Made by a program: the position numbers and the translations under genes. A DNA stretch of 63,189 bases from Flammeovirgaceae bacterium (GTDB lineage Bacteria; Bacteroidota; Bacteroidia; Cytophagales; Cyclobacteriaceae), in assembly GCA_024638265.1 (NCBI GenBank), contig JAHEKQ010000012.1, forward strand, positions 1-63,189, given 5' to 3'. Of this stretch, positions 34,408 through 43,145 are shown one piece after another. Positions within the stretch are counted from its first letter, which is position 1. Each line of letters opens with the position of its first letter. A model generated the notes under the pieces. It did not search any database. It was not told the DNA's origin and saw only the letters and a program-made list of their open reading frames with translations.

Positions 34408-35796
34408 ATGAATAAATACGATCTTATTGTTATTGGTAGTGGTCCCGGTGGATATGTAGCAGCCATCAGGGCATCTCAATTGGGAATGAAGGTTGGAGTA
34501 GTTGAGAAAGCTGAACTCGGCGGTGTTTGTCTTAACTGGGGCTGTATTCCCACCAAGGCATTACTGAAAAGTGCCAATGTTTTTGAATACATTAATCACG
34601 CAGCTGATTATGGCATTAAGGTGGACAAGGCAGAAGCCAGCATCTCAGATATGGTAAAGCGGAGCCGGGGTGTTGCGGATGGGATGAGCAAGGGAATCCA
34701 GTTTCTTTTCAAGAAGAATAAGATCGATCATATCCAGGGATTTGGAGTCCTGAAAAAGGGTAAAAAGGTAGAGGTTGAAAATGATGGCAAGAAGACTGCG
34801 TATTCCGCTTCACATGTAATCATAGCGACCGGGGGTCGCAGTCGCGAACTTCCTGCAATGCCTATTGACGGGAAGAAGATTCTCGGCTATCGCGATGCAA
34901 TGGTTCTGAAGAAAAAGCCCGCCAAAATGGTAATCGTGGGGAGTGGCGCCATAGGGGTTGAATTTGCGTATTTCTATAATGCAATCGGTACGGAAGTCAC
35001 AGTGGTTGAATTCCTGCCAAGAATAGTACCCGTGGAGGATGAAGAGGTATCGAAACAACTGGAAAGAAGTTTCAAGAAGTCCGGGATAAACATCATGACT
35101 TCCGCCGAGGTAACAAAAGTGGATACTAAAGGAAAAGGTTGTAAAGTAACTGTAAAAGGTAAAAAAGGAGAGGAACAGATTGATTGCGATTTGGTCTTAT
35201 CTGCTGTTGGTATTTCAACTAACCTTGAAGGAATAGGGCTTGAGGATGTTGGTGTCGCCACGGATAAGGGCAAAGTAGTCGTAGATGAGTTCTACAGAAC
35301 GAATGTCGAAGGTGTTTATGCGATAGGAGATATCGTGGGAGGCCCTGCACTGGCACACGTAGCATCAGCCGAAGGAATCATCTGTGTTGAAAAGATCAAA
35401 GGCCACAACCCTGAACCACTTGATTACAACAACGTTCCCGGATGTACTTATTGCTCTCCTGAAGTAGCTTCAGTGGGATATACCGAAGCCCAGGCAAAAG
35501 AAGCAGGCTATGAAATAAAAGTGGGTAAATTCCCATTCTCAGCGTCCGGTAAAGCCAGTGCGGCAGGGGCAAAGGATGGCTTTGTGAAAGTAATTTTTGA
35601 TGCCAAATATGGCGAGTGGCTCGGTGCCCATATGATAGGTGCCAATGTTACCGAGATGATCGCTGAAGCAGTTGCCGCCAGGAAACTTGAGACCACAGGA
35701 CACGAGATCATCAAGTCCATCCACCCACACCCAACCATGTCGGAAGCCATCATGGAAGCTGCCGCAGCAGCCTACGATGAGGTAATCCACCTGTAG
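34408..35796 (+). CDS. lpdA: Dihydrolipoamide dehydrogenase
   Basis: FAD-dependent E3 component that reoxidises dihydrolipoamide in 2-oxoacid dehydrogenase complexes or the glycine cleavage system, reducing NAD. FAD motif 'VIGSGPGGYVAAIRAS' lies at the N-terminus. The redox disulfide is 'GGVCLNWGCIPTKALL' (Cys41/Cys46). The NAD motif is 'VIVGSGAIGVEFAYFY'. C-terminal 'SIHPHPTMSEAIMEA' holds the active-site His-Glu. Length 462 is normal. The gene is alone, with its own promoter. Its presence next to korAB suggests that both lipoate-dependent and ferredoxin-dependent 2-oxoacid oxidation exist in this cell. Confidence 0.96.
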   Translation: MNKYDLIVIGSGPGGYVAAIRASQLGMKVGVVEKAELGGVCLNWGCIPTKALLKSANVFEYINHAADYGIKVDKAEASISDMVKRSRGVADGMSKGIQFLFKKNKIDHIQGFGVLKKGKKVEVENDGKKTAYSASHVIIATGGRSRELPAMPIDGKKILGYRDAMVLKKKPAKMVIVGSGAIGVEFAYFYNAIGTEVTVVEFLPRIVPVEDEEVSKQLERSFKKSGINIMTSAEVTKVDTKGKGCKVTVKGKKGEEQIDCDLVLSAVGISTNLEGIGLEDVGVATDKGKVVVDEFYRTNVEGVYAIGDIVGGPALAHVASAEGIICVEKIKGHNPEPLDYNNVPGCTYCSPEVASVGYTEAQAKEAGYEIKVGKFPFSASGKASAAGAKDGFVKVIFDAKYGEWLGAHMIGANVTEMIAEAVAARKLETTGHEIIKSIHPHPTMSEAIMEAAAAAYDEVIHL

Positions 35797-36094
35797 GAAA
35801 AGGATACCCGCCAGAGGCCTTGCTTCGCTGAAGCTTCGCAGAGGCGAGCGGACAAAGCAGGAACGTACATGTGTGAATGTGGGCCTTTACCATCCTATGC
35901 CTCACCCTACTTACCACCCTTCTACTCACCCTGGGTACCACCCTAAACCCTAAACCATCAACCTCCAACCTCCAACCCATCTACCCATCCACCCATTAAC
36001 GCGTCTACGCGTCTACGCGTTTACTTTTTTTTCTCCCTACTGTAACCTGCCTTCAATACCCCGCGTCAAAGAGGCAGAACTAAAAACAAATACT
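35797..36094. other. Non-coding stretch after lpd with hairpin and low-complexity C-rich DNA
   Basis: These 298 nt have no supported gene. The left part has GCTTC-GCT-GAAGC (35822-35834) followed by AAGCTTCGC, a small hairpin without a U tract. From about 35,900 the plus strand becomes strongly C-rich and G-poor, dominated by short tandem repeats (separate entry). The last 70 nt before the DUF6249-like gene are T/A-rich and may hold its promoter, but no clear TAnnTTTG box is visible. Confidence 0.6.
35941..36022 (+). repeat. Four consecutive different 7-8 bp tandem repeats
   Basis: CCCTAAA occurs twice plus a partial copy (35941-35956, period 7). CAACCTC occurs two to three times (35959-35977, period 7). 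ACCCATCT-like units occur three times (35975-35998, period 8). ACGCGTCT/ACGCGTTT occurs three times (35999-36022, period 8). The families abut one another without unique sequence between them. Confidence 0.85.
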
Positions 36095-36445
36095 ATGGAA
36101 CCAGAAGGTGTAATAGCAATTATTGGTGCAATGTTTGTCGTCCCAATTGCAATAGTCATAATGGTAATATTTCTCAGGAAGTATTCCAATATGGAAAGAA
36201 TGAAGGCCATTGAAAGCGGTGCTGATCTCAGCAAACTTAGAGTAGGTGGAAGTTCAGGAAAATTCAATACCCTTAGATTTGCCCTTCTCCTTATAGGAAT
36301 TGGCCTTGGATTCTTTTTGGGTAATATTCTTGACCAGGCTGCGGATATGGAAGAAGTGGGATATTTCTCTATGTTGTTCATTTGTGGTGGTGCCGGACTT
36401 GGTGCAGCATATTTAATCCAGTCCAAGCAAAAGGAAGAAGCTTAA
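36095..36445 (+). CDS. DUF6249-like small membrane protein
   Basis: The 116-residue protein has one N-terminal helix (about 7-28), a short cytoplasmic segment 'NMERMKAIESGADLSKL', then two helices (about 62-80 and 88-107). This arrangement, with the 'AIESG' motif after the first helix, is common in Bacteroidota membrane proteins encoded beside ECF sigma factors. Function unknown. A terminator follows, but the sigma factor gene is only 54 nt downstream, so partial readthrough is possible. Confidence 0.65.
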   Translation: MEPEGVIAIIGAMFVVPIAIVIMVIFLRKYSNMERMKAIESGADLSKLRVGGSSGKFNTLRFALLLIGIGLGFFLGNILDQAADMEEVGYFSMLFICGGAGLGAAYLIQSKQKEEA

Positions 36446-36446
36446 G

Positions 36447-36476
36447 GATCAGCCCGCTCTGCGGGCCTGATCTTTT
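36447..36476 (+). terminator. Rho-independent terminator before the ECF sigma factor gene
   Basis: Stem GATCAGCCCGC / GCGGG-C-CTGATC (11 bp with one bulged C), loop TCT, followed by TTTT. It starts immediately after the DUF6249-like stop codon. Confidence 0.75.
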
Positions 36477-36499
36477 CCAGGTCTACAAAAGAACCAGGA

Positions 36500-37126
36500 A
36501 TGGATTCAAGCTTAAATCTCATCACCGAAATACCTAACTTAAGGCTCTTTCAAAGTCGAATGCAGACGAAAGTACAAAGCGCTGAGACAGCCTTGTTGGA
36601 AAGAGTTATATCCGGCGACAAGGAATCGTTCAGGGAGCTGGTAGAAAAATACCAGTCTTTCTGTTATACCCTGGCATTGCGCATTTTAAAAAATCCTATG
36701 GAAGCGGAAGAAGCAACCCAGGATTCTTTTATCAAAGCATACCGGTCTTTGAAAAACTTTAATGGCAAGTCAAAATTCTCAAGCTGGTTATACCGCATTA
36801 CATATAACACTTCAATTAGTTATTACAGGAAACGGAAAAACCACGAGTCATTTGAAATAATTAAATATGACAGGTCGCATGGAGTTGAAAACCGGTACAG
36901 TGAAGGGTTGGACAGGAAGCGGTTCATCTCAGAAGCAATAAACCAACTAAATGAAGTTGATGCATCTTTGATAACCTTCTTCTATTTCGAAGACCTTACA
37001 CTGGAGGAAATAGGCGAGATCATGGCCTTGCGTCCAAATCTTGTAAAAGTTAAATTACACAGGGCCAGGAAAAAACTGGCACGCGAACTAAAACAAGCCC
37101 TGCACGAAGAGGCAACACAGCTATGA
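36500..37126 (+). CDS. ECF-family RNA polymerase sigma factor
   Basis: A 208-residue protein. A sigma-2 region spans about residues 45-118 ('FRELVEKYQSFCYTLALRIL', 'AEEATQDSFIKAYRSL', 'FSSWLYRITYNTSISYYRKR'). A sigma-4 helix-turn-helix spans about 150-200 ('LTLEEIGEIMALRPNLVKVK'). The N-terminal 20 residues before Met21 are non-conserved, so the ATG at 36560 is an alternative; CCAGGA just before 36500 supports the longer form. It overlaps the next gene by 4 nt (ATGA), the usual sigma/anti-sigma coupling. Target promoters are unknown. Confidence 0.92.
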   Translation: MDSSLNLITEIPNLRLFQSRMQTKVQSAETALLERVISGDKESFRELVEKYQSFCYTLALRILKNPMEAEEATQDSFIKAYRSLKNFNGKSKFSSWLYRITYNTSISYYRKRKNHESFEIIKYDRSHGVENRYSEGLDRKRFISEAINQLNEVDASLITFFYFEDLTLEEIGEIMALRPNLVKVKLHRARKKLARELKQALHEEATQL

Positions 37127-37626
37127 AAGAAGAAAAAGACAAACTGGAAGAAAGGCTGCAGGAAATACTTGACCAAAAAGAATCTGGCAATCCACTTGAC
37201 GAATTAGTTGAAAAATCCGGAAAGGGAGATAATGAGATGGAGTATATCCGTGAGACAGATGCCTTATTGAGGAGAATGGATACCCAATCTCCCAGCTCAT
37301 CTTTTACAGCCAATGTGATGATACACCTGGAAGAGGAACCGGTTGCCAAGACTGTTCGCAAACAGGGTCTCATTATTCTGCTTGGTGTTGTACTGGTTTT
37401 AATGATTACCGCATTTTACCTTAATGCTATTAATCCATCACTTGTATCAATGCCTGCAGACATCAACCTGGTAGGCCAAGAGGTCAACCTGGAAGGAGTA
37501 GGCCAAATGCTCGACCTTGGATTCATCATTAAGGGTTTGATGTTCGTCACATTCTTCCTGGCCATGATGATCTTCGACCGCACGGTCTTAAGGCCATTTT
37601 TCGAGAAACGAATTGCAGGAAGGTAG
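37123..37626 (+). CDS. Putative membrane anti-sigma factor
   Basis: A 167-residue protein with a charged N-terminal cytoplasmic domain (about 75 residues, no HxxxCxxC zinc motif) and two membrane helices (about 83-101 and 136-157). Its 4-nt overlap with the sigma gene and its size and topology suggest that it holds the sigma factor at the membrane. The region between the helices is a short exposed loop. I see no sequence match to a named anti-sigma family, so the role is inferred from context. Confidence 0.6.
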   Translation: MKEEKDKLEERLQEILDQKESGNPLDELVEKSGKGDNEMEYIRETDALLRRMDTQSPSSSFTANVMIHLEEEPVAKTVRKQGLIILLGVVLVLMITAFYLNAINPSLVSMPADINLVGQEVNLEGVGQMLDLGFIIKGLMFVTFFLAMMIFDRTVLRPFFEKRIAGR

Positions 37627-37802
37627 AGAGTGGGGTGTTCATGGGTTCACGAGACTAAAGTTCACGAGGATTAATAGCTCCATGTCCATCACTCCTCATC
37701 CCTCTCTCCCCCCGAACCCCATATACGTTCACGTATCCCCTTCCTGTATCCGGGAAGCGATGAGATTCATTGTGATCGAAAAGACCGGGCTCTACATAAA
37801 GG
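37627..37802. repeat. Repeat-bearing intergenic stretch
   Basis: These 176 nt lie between convergent genes. GTTCACGAG occurs twice, at 37645-37653 and 37660-37668; GTTCACG recurs at 37727-37733 inside a palindrome ATACGT-TC-ACGTAT (37723-37736). The middle (37690-37720) is C-rich and G-poor like the stretch after lpd. No terminator-like hairpin with a U tract was found. Confidence 0.5.
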
Positions 37803-38825
37803 TTAATACAATCCCCCCACGTAGTCCCCATACCCATTATACTTGAGGGTCTTAATAGGTTCCCCGTCCGGAATCATAGTCTCATATTCCTGGGACCAGC
37901 GCGGGTGGGGGACACCTGGATCCACGTTGGAGATAAAGGGATATTCCCTGGCTTGCAGGGTATTCCAGAAGGTAGGTGGTTCCTTGCTTACAAATTCAAT
38001 TTCAGTAATTGATTTGATATTCTTATAGCCGTATTTCCATGGGACTACCAGTCGTAGCGGTGCTCCGTTTTGTTTGGGCAATGGTTTACCGAATAGTCCG
38101 GTAGCGATAAAAGCCAATTCGTTCATGGCCTCATCCATCCTCAGCCCTTCATGATAGGGCCAGGGATACCAGGTCAGGTTCTTCACTCCCGGCATTTGAC
38201 TGGCATCGGCTTTTGTTACGAAACGGATATGGGTGGCCTTTGAATCAGGGCTTAGCTCCTTGATCAACTCGGAAAGCGGGAAACCTGTCCACGGCACGGC
38301 CATCGACCATCGCTCCACACAGCGAAACCGATAGGTCCGTTCTTCCAGTCCAAATTTCTTGATCCAGTCTCCCAGGTCGAAAGTACCTTTGTTCTCGCAG
38401 AGTCCTGAGACCTTGATCTTCCAGTCCCGGGTATCAAATGGCGCAACGAATTTATACACGTTGTAAATATTGGGATCAGATCGGTCGATAAACTCGTAGA
38501 AATTGTTGTAATGCGTTGCATCATACTCCTTGGACATTTCCCGGTCGAGTTTGTAGCGCGAATTCCTCTCTGCAGGATACAAAGCATCCATTCCGGGGAA
38601 TGTAAAGCAGTTATTACAGTTTTCTTCGTCAAGTGCAACAACCGAAGTATTATTGTCACTTTTCGATGAAGGCATGCATGAAGCCAGTAGTGATGGAGCC
38701 GACATTACTCCCAGGGTAGTTAAACCCAGGTTGCGAAGGATTTCCCTCCGGTTATAATAATCTGATTCCTCCATTGGACGGACTTTCTTCCCGTCCCATA
38801 TCCTGGATTTGATAATGTTGGCCAT
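37803..38825 (-). CDS. msrP: Protein-methionine-sulfoxide reductase catalytic subunit MsrP, probable Tat lipoprotein
   Basis: Molybdopterin enzyme of the sulfite oxidase fold that repairs oxidised methionines in envelope proteins. The Mo-ligand Cys is in 'FRCVERWSMAVPWTG' (about residue 175), and 'YKNIKSITEIEFV' is typical of the family. The N-terminus has a twin-arginine motif 'NRREILRNLGLTTLG', and the hydrophobic segment ends in 'LLASC', a lipobox. In E. coli the signal is cleaved to a soluble protein, so lipidation here would differ. A Cys-x-x-Cys pair 'ENCNNC' lies near residue 70. No MsrQ haem partner is adjacent on either side. Confidence 0.88.
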   Translation of the reverse strand: MANIIKSRIWDGKKVRPMEESDYYNRREILRNLGLTTLGVMSAPSLLASCMPSSKSDNNTSVVALDEENCNNCFTFPGMDALYPAERNSRYKLDREMSKEYDATHYNNFYEFIDRSDPNIYNVYKFVAPFDTRDWKIKVSGLCENKGTFDLGDWIKKFGLEERTYRFRCVERWSMAVPWTGFPLSELIKELSPDSKATHIRFVTKADASQMPGVKNLTWYPWPYHEGLRMDEAMNELAFIATGLFGKPLPKQNGAPLRLVVPWKYGYKNIKSITEIEFVSKEPPTFWNTLQAREYPFISNVDPGVPHPRWSQEYETMIPDGEPIKTLKYNGYGDYVGGLY

Positions 38826-38888
38826 AACGTGTTTGATTGGTTATTGGTACCAACAAATATATTGATCTCAAAGTTTAAATTCCCTTTT

Positions 38889-40232
38889 TCAGAGATCCGA
38901 GAAATCGAAGTTATCGAGGAACTGGTTGGTGAATTTGCCGCTCTTGAATATTTCGTCATCCATCAATTTGAGATGAAAGGGAATAGTTGTTGCGATTCCT
39001 TCAATCACGAATTCAGACAGGGCGCGCTTCATCCTGGTAATCACTTCCTCGCGGTCCTGACCACTTACAATGAGTTTTGCGATCATCGAATCGTAGTTTG
39101 GAGGGATGGTGTATCCGCTATAGACATGGGAGTCAATACGAACACCATGACCTCCGGGTAGATGAAGATTAGTGATCCTGCCGGGAGATGGACGGAATCC
39201 CTTGGAGGGGTCCTCGGCATTGATCCGGCATTCCATACTGTGGAGTTTTGGAAAATAGTTCTTGCCCGAGATTTCTACTCCCGCAGCAACTTTAATCTGC
39301 TCCTTAATAAGGTCATAATCTACTACTTCCTCCGTGATGGGGTGTTCTACCTGGATTCGGGTATTCATCTCCATGAAGAAGAAATCCAGGTTTTTGTCTA
39401 CCAGGAATTCCACGGTCCCTGCCCCTTCATAGCCGATAGATTCCGCTGCTTTTACACCAGCTTCCCCCATTCTTTCCCGCAATTCCTGGGTCATTACGGG
39501 TGAGGGTGTTTCTTCGATCAGTTTTTGGTGCCGTCGCTGGATAGAACAGTCCCTTTCCGATAAATGACAGGCTCGACCATAAGAGTCGCCAACAACCTGA
39601 ATCTCGATATGCCTTGGCTCTTCCACGAATTTTTCCAGGTAAAGAGCGTCATTGCCGAATGCGGCCGCTGACTCGGTTCGCGCATCTTCCCAGGCTTTCT
39701 TGAATCCGCTCTCATCCTTAACAATTCGCATACCTTTTCCACCACCACCGGCAGTGGCCTTCAGCATGACGGGGTATCCGAAATCCTTGGCCATTTCCAT
39801 TCCCTGCTCCATGGAATCGAGGAGTCCCTCCGATCCCGGAATAGTAGGTACCCCTGCGGCTTTCATGGTGGCCTTTGCTGTGGCCTTGTCTCCCATTTGA
39901 TCAATCATTTTGGGAGATGCACCGATAAACTTGATGTTGAATTCATCACAGGCCTGTGAGAATCCCGCATTTTCAGCGAGGAACCCATACCCTGGGTGAA
40001 TGGCATCGGCATTGGTGATTTCCGCTGCTGAAATGATATTGGGAATATTGAGGTATGATTGCTTGCTGGGTGCCGGGCCGATACATACGGCCTCGTCTGC
40101 AAACCGGACATGGAGACTGTCCTGGTCTGCCTGTGAATAGACTGCTACAGTCTTTATTCCCATCTCTTTGCAAGTACGGATAATCCGTAGCGCAATCTCT
40201 CCTCTATTGGCTATTAAGATTTTCTTAAACAT
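38889..40232 (-). CDS. accC: Acetyl-CoA carboxylase, biotin carboxylase subunit
   Basis: ATP-dependent carboxylation of the biotin carried by AccB, the first half-reaction of malonyl-CoA synthesis. '[20 protein letters not shown]' begins the biotin carboxylase N-domain. The ATP-grasp region includes '[14 protein letters not shown]', '[14 protein letters not shown]' and '[16 protein letters not shown]'; '[15 protein letters not shown]' contains the catalytic Glu/Arg. Length 447 is standard. It ends the operon after accB (10 nt). accA and accD are not in the window. Confidence 0.97.
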   Translation of the reverse strand: MFKKILIANRGEIALRIIRTCKEMGIKTVAVYSQADQDSLHVRFADEAVCIGPAPSKQSYLNIPNIISAAEITNADAIHPGYGFLAENAGFSQACDEFNIKFIGASPKMIDQMGDKATAKATMKAAGVPTIPGSEGLLDSMEQGMEMAKDFGYPVMLKATAGGGGKGMRIVKDESGFKKAWEDARTESAAAFGNDALYLEKFVEEPRHIEIQVVGDSYGRACHLSERDCSIQRRHQKLIEETPSPVMTQELRERMGEAGVKAAESIGYEGAGTVEFLVDKNLDFFFMEMNTRIQVEHPITEEVVDYDLIKEQIKVAAGVEISGKNYFPKLHSMECRINAEDPSKGFRPSPGRITNLHLPGGHGVRIDSHVYSGYTIPPNYDSMIAKLIVSGQDREEVITRMKRALSEFVIEGIATTIPFHLKLMDDEIFKSGKFTNQFLDNFDFSDL

Positions 40233-40242
40233 ACTGGATGTT

Positions 40243-40716
40243 TTATGAAGGATCTACTAAGAATAATGGCTGATCGTATTCAACGGGTGAAGCGTCATCA
40301 ACGAGTATTTTGACTAGAGTGCCGGAAACATCGGCTTCTATTTCGTTGAAAAGTTTCATCGCTTCAATAATACAGACCGGTTTACCCTTTTCTATCGTGC
40401 CACCTACTGATGCGTAAGGATCAGATTCTGGATTGGGTGAGCGGTAGAAAGTTCCGATCATGGGTGATTTTATAGTTACATAGTTGCCCTCTGCAGAATC
40501 TGCTGGTTTATCAGCCGCCGCCGCTGGTGCATCTTCCGTCGCAGGTGCAGGTGCTGGAGCTGCAACAGGTTGAGCTTGAACCTGTGCTACAGGGGCAGCA
40601 GTCACTTCGGGATCTCTTTTGACAGAGAGTTTGATCTCTTCAGTTTCAATATTCACTTCATTCAAACCACTTTGTGAAATGAAATCGATTAGGTCTCTTA
40701 TTTCTTTGCTCTTCAT
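40243..40716 (-). CDS. accB: Acetyl-CoA carboxylase, biotin carboxyl carrier protein
   Basis: The 157-residue carrier has an N-terminal helical domain, an Ala/Pro-rich flexible linker (about residues 35-75) and the biotinyl domain. The biotinylated lysine is in '[15 protein letters not shown]' (about residue 123). It lies between efp and accC. bioB, needed for the biotin, is elsewhere in this window. Confidence 0.97.
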   Translation of the reverse strand: MKSKEIRDLIDFISQSGLNEVNIETEEIKLSVKRDPEVTAAPVAQVQAQPVAAPAPAPATEDAPAAAADKPADSAEGNYVTIKSPMIGTFYRSPNPESDPYASVGGTIEKGKPVCIIEAMKLFNEIEADVSGTLVKILVDDASPVEYDQPLFLVDPS

Positions 40717-40724
40717 AGGTTAGG

Positions 40725-41288
40725 CTACTTTACGCGTTCTACGTATGATTGTGTTCTGGTGTCCACTTTTATTTTATCCCCTTCATTGATAAAAAGCGGT
40801 ACTTGTACTTCTGCCCCTGTTTCTACTTTGGCAGGTTTGGTTGCATTGGTTGCGGTGTCACCTTTCAACCCGGGTTCGGTGTAAGTAATTTCCAATTCCA
40901 CATGAGTGGGGAGTTCCACACTTAGAGCCGTTTCGGTTTCAGCATGGTAAATTACTTCCACCTCCAATCCATCCTTTATAAACTGGGGCGCATTTATTTT
41001 GTCTTCTCCAATGGCAACTTGCTCAAATGAATCACTGTCCATTAAATGATATCCTAAATCATCTTTAAAAAGAAACTGGTGGGGTCGCCTTTCAATCCTG
41101 GCTGTGGTGACCTTATGCCCGGAGGTAAAGGTGTTTTCAATGACCCTGCCTGTATTGATGTTTTTGAGTTTAGTACGAACAAAAGCAGGGCCTTTTCCTG
41201 GCTTTACATGTTGGAATTCTACGATCATATAAAGATCGTTGTTGTATTCTAAGCAAAGTCCGTTTTTAAAGTCTGCAGTTGTTGCCAT
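40725..41288 (-). CDS. efp: Translation elongation factor P
   Basis: Relieves ribosome stalling at polyproline. 187 residues with three beta-barrel domains. The loop '[18 protein letters not shown]' carries the lysine at the position modified in Lys-type EF-P. The C-terminal signature is '[23 protein letters not shown]' in part. The efp-accB-accC adjacency is common in bacteria. It follows fabH after 40 nt. Confidence 0.97.
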   Translation of the reverse strand: MATTADFKNGLCLEYNNDLYMIVEFQHVKPGKGPAFVRTKLKNINTGRVIENTFTSGHKVTTARIERRPHQFLFKDDLGYHLMDSDSFEQVAIGEDKINAPQFIKDGLEVEVIYHAETETALSVELPTHVELEITYTEPGLKGDTATNATKPAKVETGAEVQVPLFINEGDKIKVDTRTQSYVERVK

Positions 41289-41328
41289 ATAGATTGGTAA
41301 CGATTCGTAAGATACAAATCAAAGTCCT

Positions 41329-42339
41329 TTATTCAACTTTCCCATTATAATTGTAAGCCCACTTTACATATATCGATCCCCAAGTGAATCCCCCTCCAAA
41401 TGCAGCGAGTACAATATTGTCACCTTTCGCAAGCTGTTCTTCATAGTCCCATAGCAATAGTGGTATAGTGGCAGCAGTTGTATTTCCATACCTCACTATA
41501 TTCATCATGACCTTATCGTCTCCCACTCCCATTCTCCTGGCGGTTGCATCTATTATACGCTTATTGGCCTGATGAGGGACCAACCATCTGACATCATCAC
41601 CTGAGAGATTATTCTTCTCCATGATTTCTGCACTGACATCTGCCATGTTGGTAACGGCAAATTTAAAGACAGTCGAACCATCCTGATAAATGTAATGCTC
41701 TTTATTAGTAACGGTCTCTATAGAAGGTGGGTAGCGGCTACCTCCGGCTTTCATTCGCAAATAGTCAATACCTGAACCGTCAGTCCTTAATATAGTATCA
41801 AGTATTCCTACTCCATTTTCCGTTGGTTCAAGCATTACTGCTCCAGCTCCATCTCCAAAAAGCACACATGTAGTCCTGTCGGTGTAATCAACGATTCCCG
41901 ACATCTTATCAGCTCCTACAACAACTACTTTTTTGTATTTTCCGCTTTCAATAAAACTTGCTCCGGTGGCTAAAGCATAGAGAAAACCTGAACAAGCCGC
42001 ACCAATATCAAAACTGAATGCTTTTTTTGCTCCGACTCCATCACCAATAATATTTGCTGTTGCCGGAAAAGTCATGTCTGGTGTTACGGTCGCACAGATG
42101 ATCAATTCTACCTCTTCAGGATCAGTTTGGGTCTTTTCCAAGAGGCCTTTTACAGCTTCAATACCCATAACGGAAGAGCCCTTTCCTTCACCTTTCAGGA
42201 TTCTCCTTTCCTTGATTCCGGTTCGGGTCACGATCCACTCATCGGTGGTATCCACCATAGTCTCCAGCTCTTCATTTGTAAGCCGGTATTCCGGAACATA
42301 ACCTTGAACGCCAGTGATGGCCGCAGTGATTTTTCCCAT
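41329..42339 (-). CDS. fabH: Beta-ketoacyl-ACP synthase III
   Basis: Condenses an acyl-CoA primer with malonyl-ACP to start fatty acid synthesis. Catalytic Cys in '[16 protein letters not shown]' (about residue 115), His in '[15 protein letters not shown]' and Asn in '[13 protein letters not shown]'. 336 residues, typical. It lies 14 nt after rpmF. The classical plsX gene that often stands between rpmF and fabH is missing here. Confidence 0.97.
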   Translation of the reverse strand: MGKITAAITGVQGYVPEYRLTNEELETMVDTTDEWIVTRTGIKERRILKGEGKGSSVMGIEAVKGLLEKTQTDPEEVELIICATVTPDMTFPATANIIGDGVGAKKAFSFDIGAACSGFLYALATGASFIESGKYKKVVVVGADKMSGIVDYTDRTTCVLFGDGAGAVMLEPTENGVGILDTILRTDGSGIDYLRMKAGGSRYPPSIETVTNKEHYIYQDGSTVFKFAVTNMADVSAEIMEKNNLSGDDVRWLVPHQANKRIIDATARRMGVGDDKVMMNIVRYGNTTAATIPLLLWDYEEQLAKGDNIVLAAFGGGFTWGSIYVKWAYNYNGKVE

Positions 42340-42353
42340 GATTCAGGTGGTCG

Positions 42354-42545
42354 TTAGGCGAGAACTTCTTTCTCCATCACAACCTTGCCCTTGTAATACA
42401 ACTTGCCTTCATACCAGAACGCCCTGTGGGGCATATGAAGTTCACCTGTAGTAGGGCAGGTCACCAATGAAGGAGCACTGGCCTTTACGTGGGTACGTCT
42501 TTTGTCCCTTCGGGTTTTAGAAATTTTTCTTTTTGGGTGAGCCAT
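42354..42545 (-). CDS. rpmF: 50S ribosomal protein L32
   Basis: 63 residues; '[18 protein letters not shown]' is the typical L32 N-terminus, followed by '[18 protein letters not shown]'. Only one cysteine is present where the zinc-binding form has four, so this is the zinc-free variant. It is 4 nt after yceD, the usual coupling. Confidence 0.97.
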   Translation of the reverse strand: MAHPKRKISKTRRDKRRTHVKASAPSLVTCPTTGELHMPHRAFWYEGKLYYKGKVVMEKEVLA

Positions 42546-42549
42546 TTTG

Positions 42550-43092
42550 CTATTTCTTTTTACTTAAGTTCTTCAACGCTGACCATCTAGGATCAGTTTC
42601 CTGATTATCTTCTTTGTCTTCTTGTGATTCTTCATTTCCCGTAGTATAAACCATGGTATCATCGTCAGTCTCGTCCTCCTTATATTTCGGATGCACCTTT
42701 TTCATCGGTACTTCCAGGACTATAAACTCGTAGATCAATTCAGAAAAATCGATGTGATCAGCGGTCTTGGGAATCTGAATGACATTTTCGTCGAGTTCTT
42801 CATACTCCGCACCATACTTAAAGATCACTTCCTTTTCCAGGTGAATGGGGTAATCAAAGAGCTCAAGGCTCCTGTCGCACTCCAGTTCCACTTTGCCTTC
42901 GATCTCCACCAGGCTATCAATCAGGCGTTCTGAATTGTCCAGTTGTAAACGACAGTTTAATGAACCGTTATTTACCGGGGAATTTTCAAATCTCTCAAAG
43001 AACTGGGGGTCAATGTCAAATTCAAACTGGTGTGTCCCATTACTGAGTCCCTGAATATCGACTTTATAACGATTCACACCTCCTTTTGCCAT
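42550..43092 (-). CDS. yceD: YceD/DUF177 family protein
   Basis: A 180-residue acidic protein of the DUF177 family, in other bacteria linked to 23S rRNA accumulation and encoded before rpmF. '[16 protein letters not shown]' resembles the family's C.R.L motif. The C-terminal 45 residues are very acidic, then basic. The ATG at 43092 is chosen; the TTG at 43107 lacks support. Confidence 0.88.
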   Translation of the reverse strand: MAKGGVNRYKVDIQGLSNGTHQFEFDIDPQFFERFENSPVNNGSLNCRLQLDNSERLIDSLVEIEGKVELECDRSLELFDYPIHLEKEVIFKYGAEYEELDENVIQIPKTADHIDFSELIYEFIVLEVPMKKVHPKYKEDETDDDTMVYTTGNEESQEDKEDNQETDPRWSALKNLSKKK

Positions 43093-43145
43093 GACTCCCG
43101 AAATCAAGACCGCAAAGTTAAGAAGATAATTTTAAATAATGATAA

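Noticed and set aside
35941-35956. CCCTAAA repeat considered as a telomere-like end
   Set aside because: Only two copies, internal to a chromosome, and next to other short repeats with different units.
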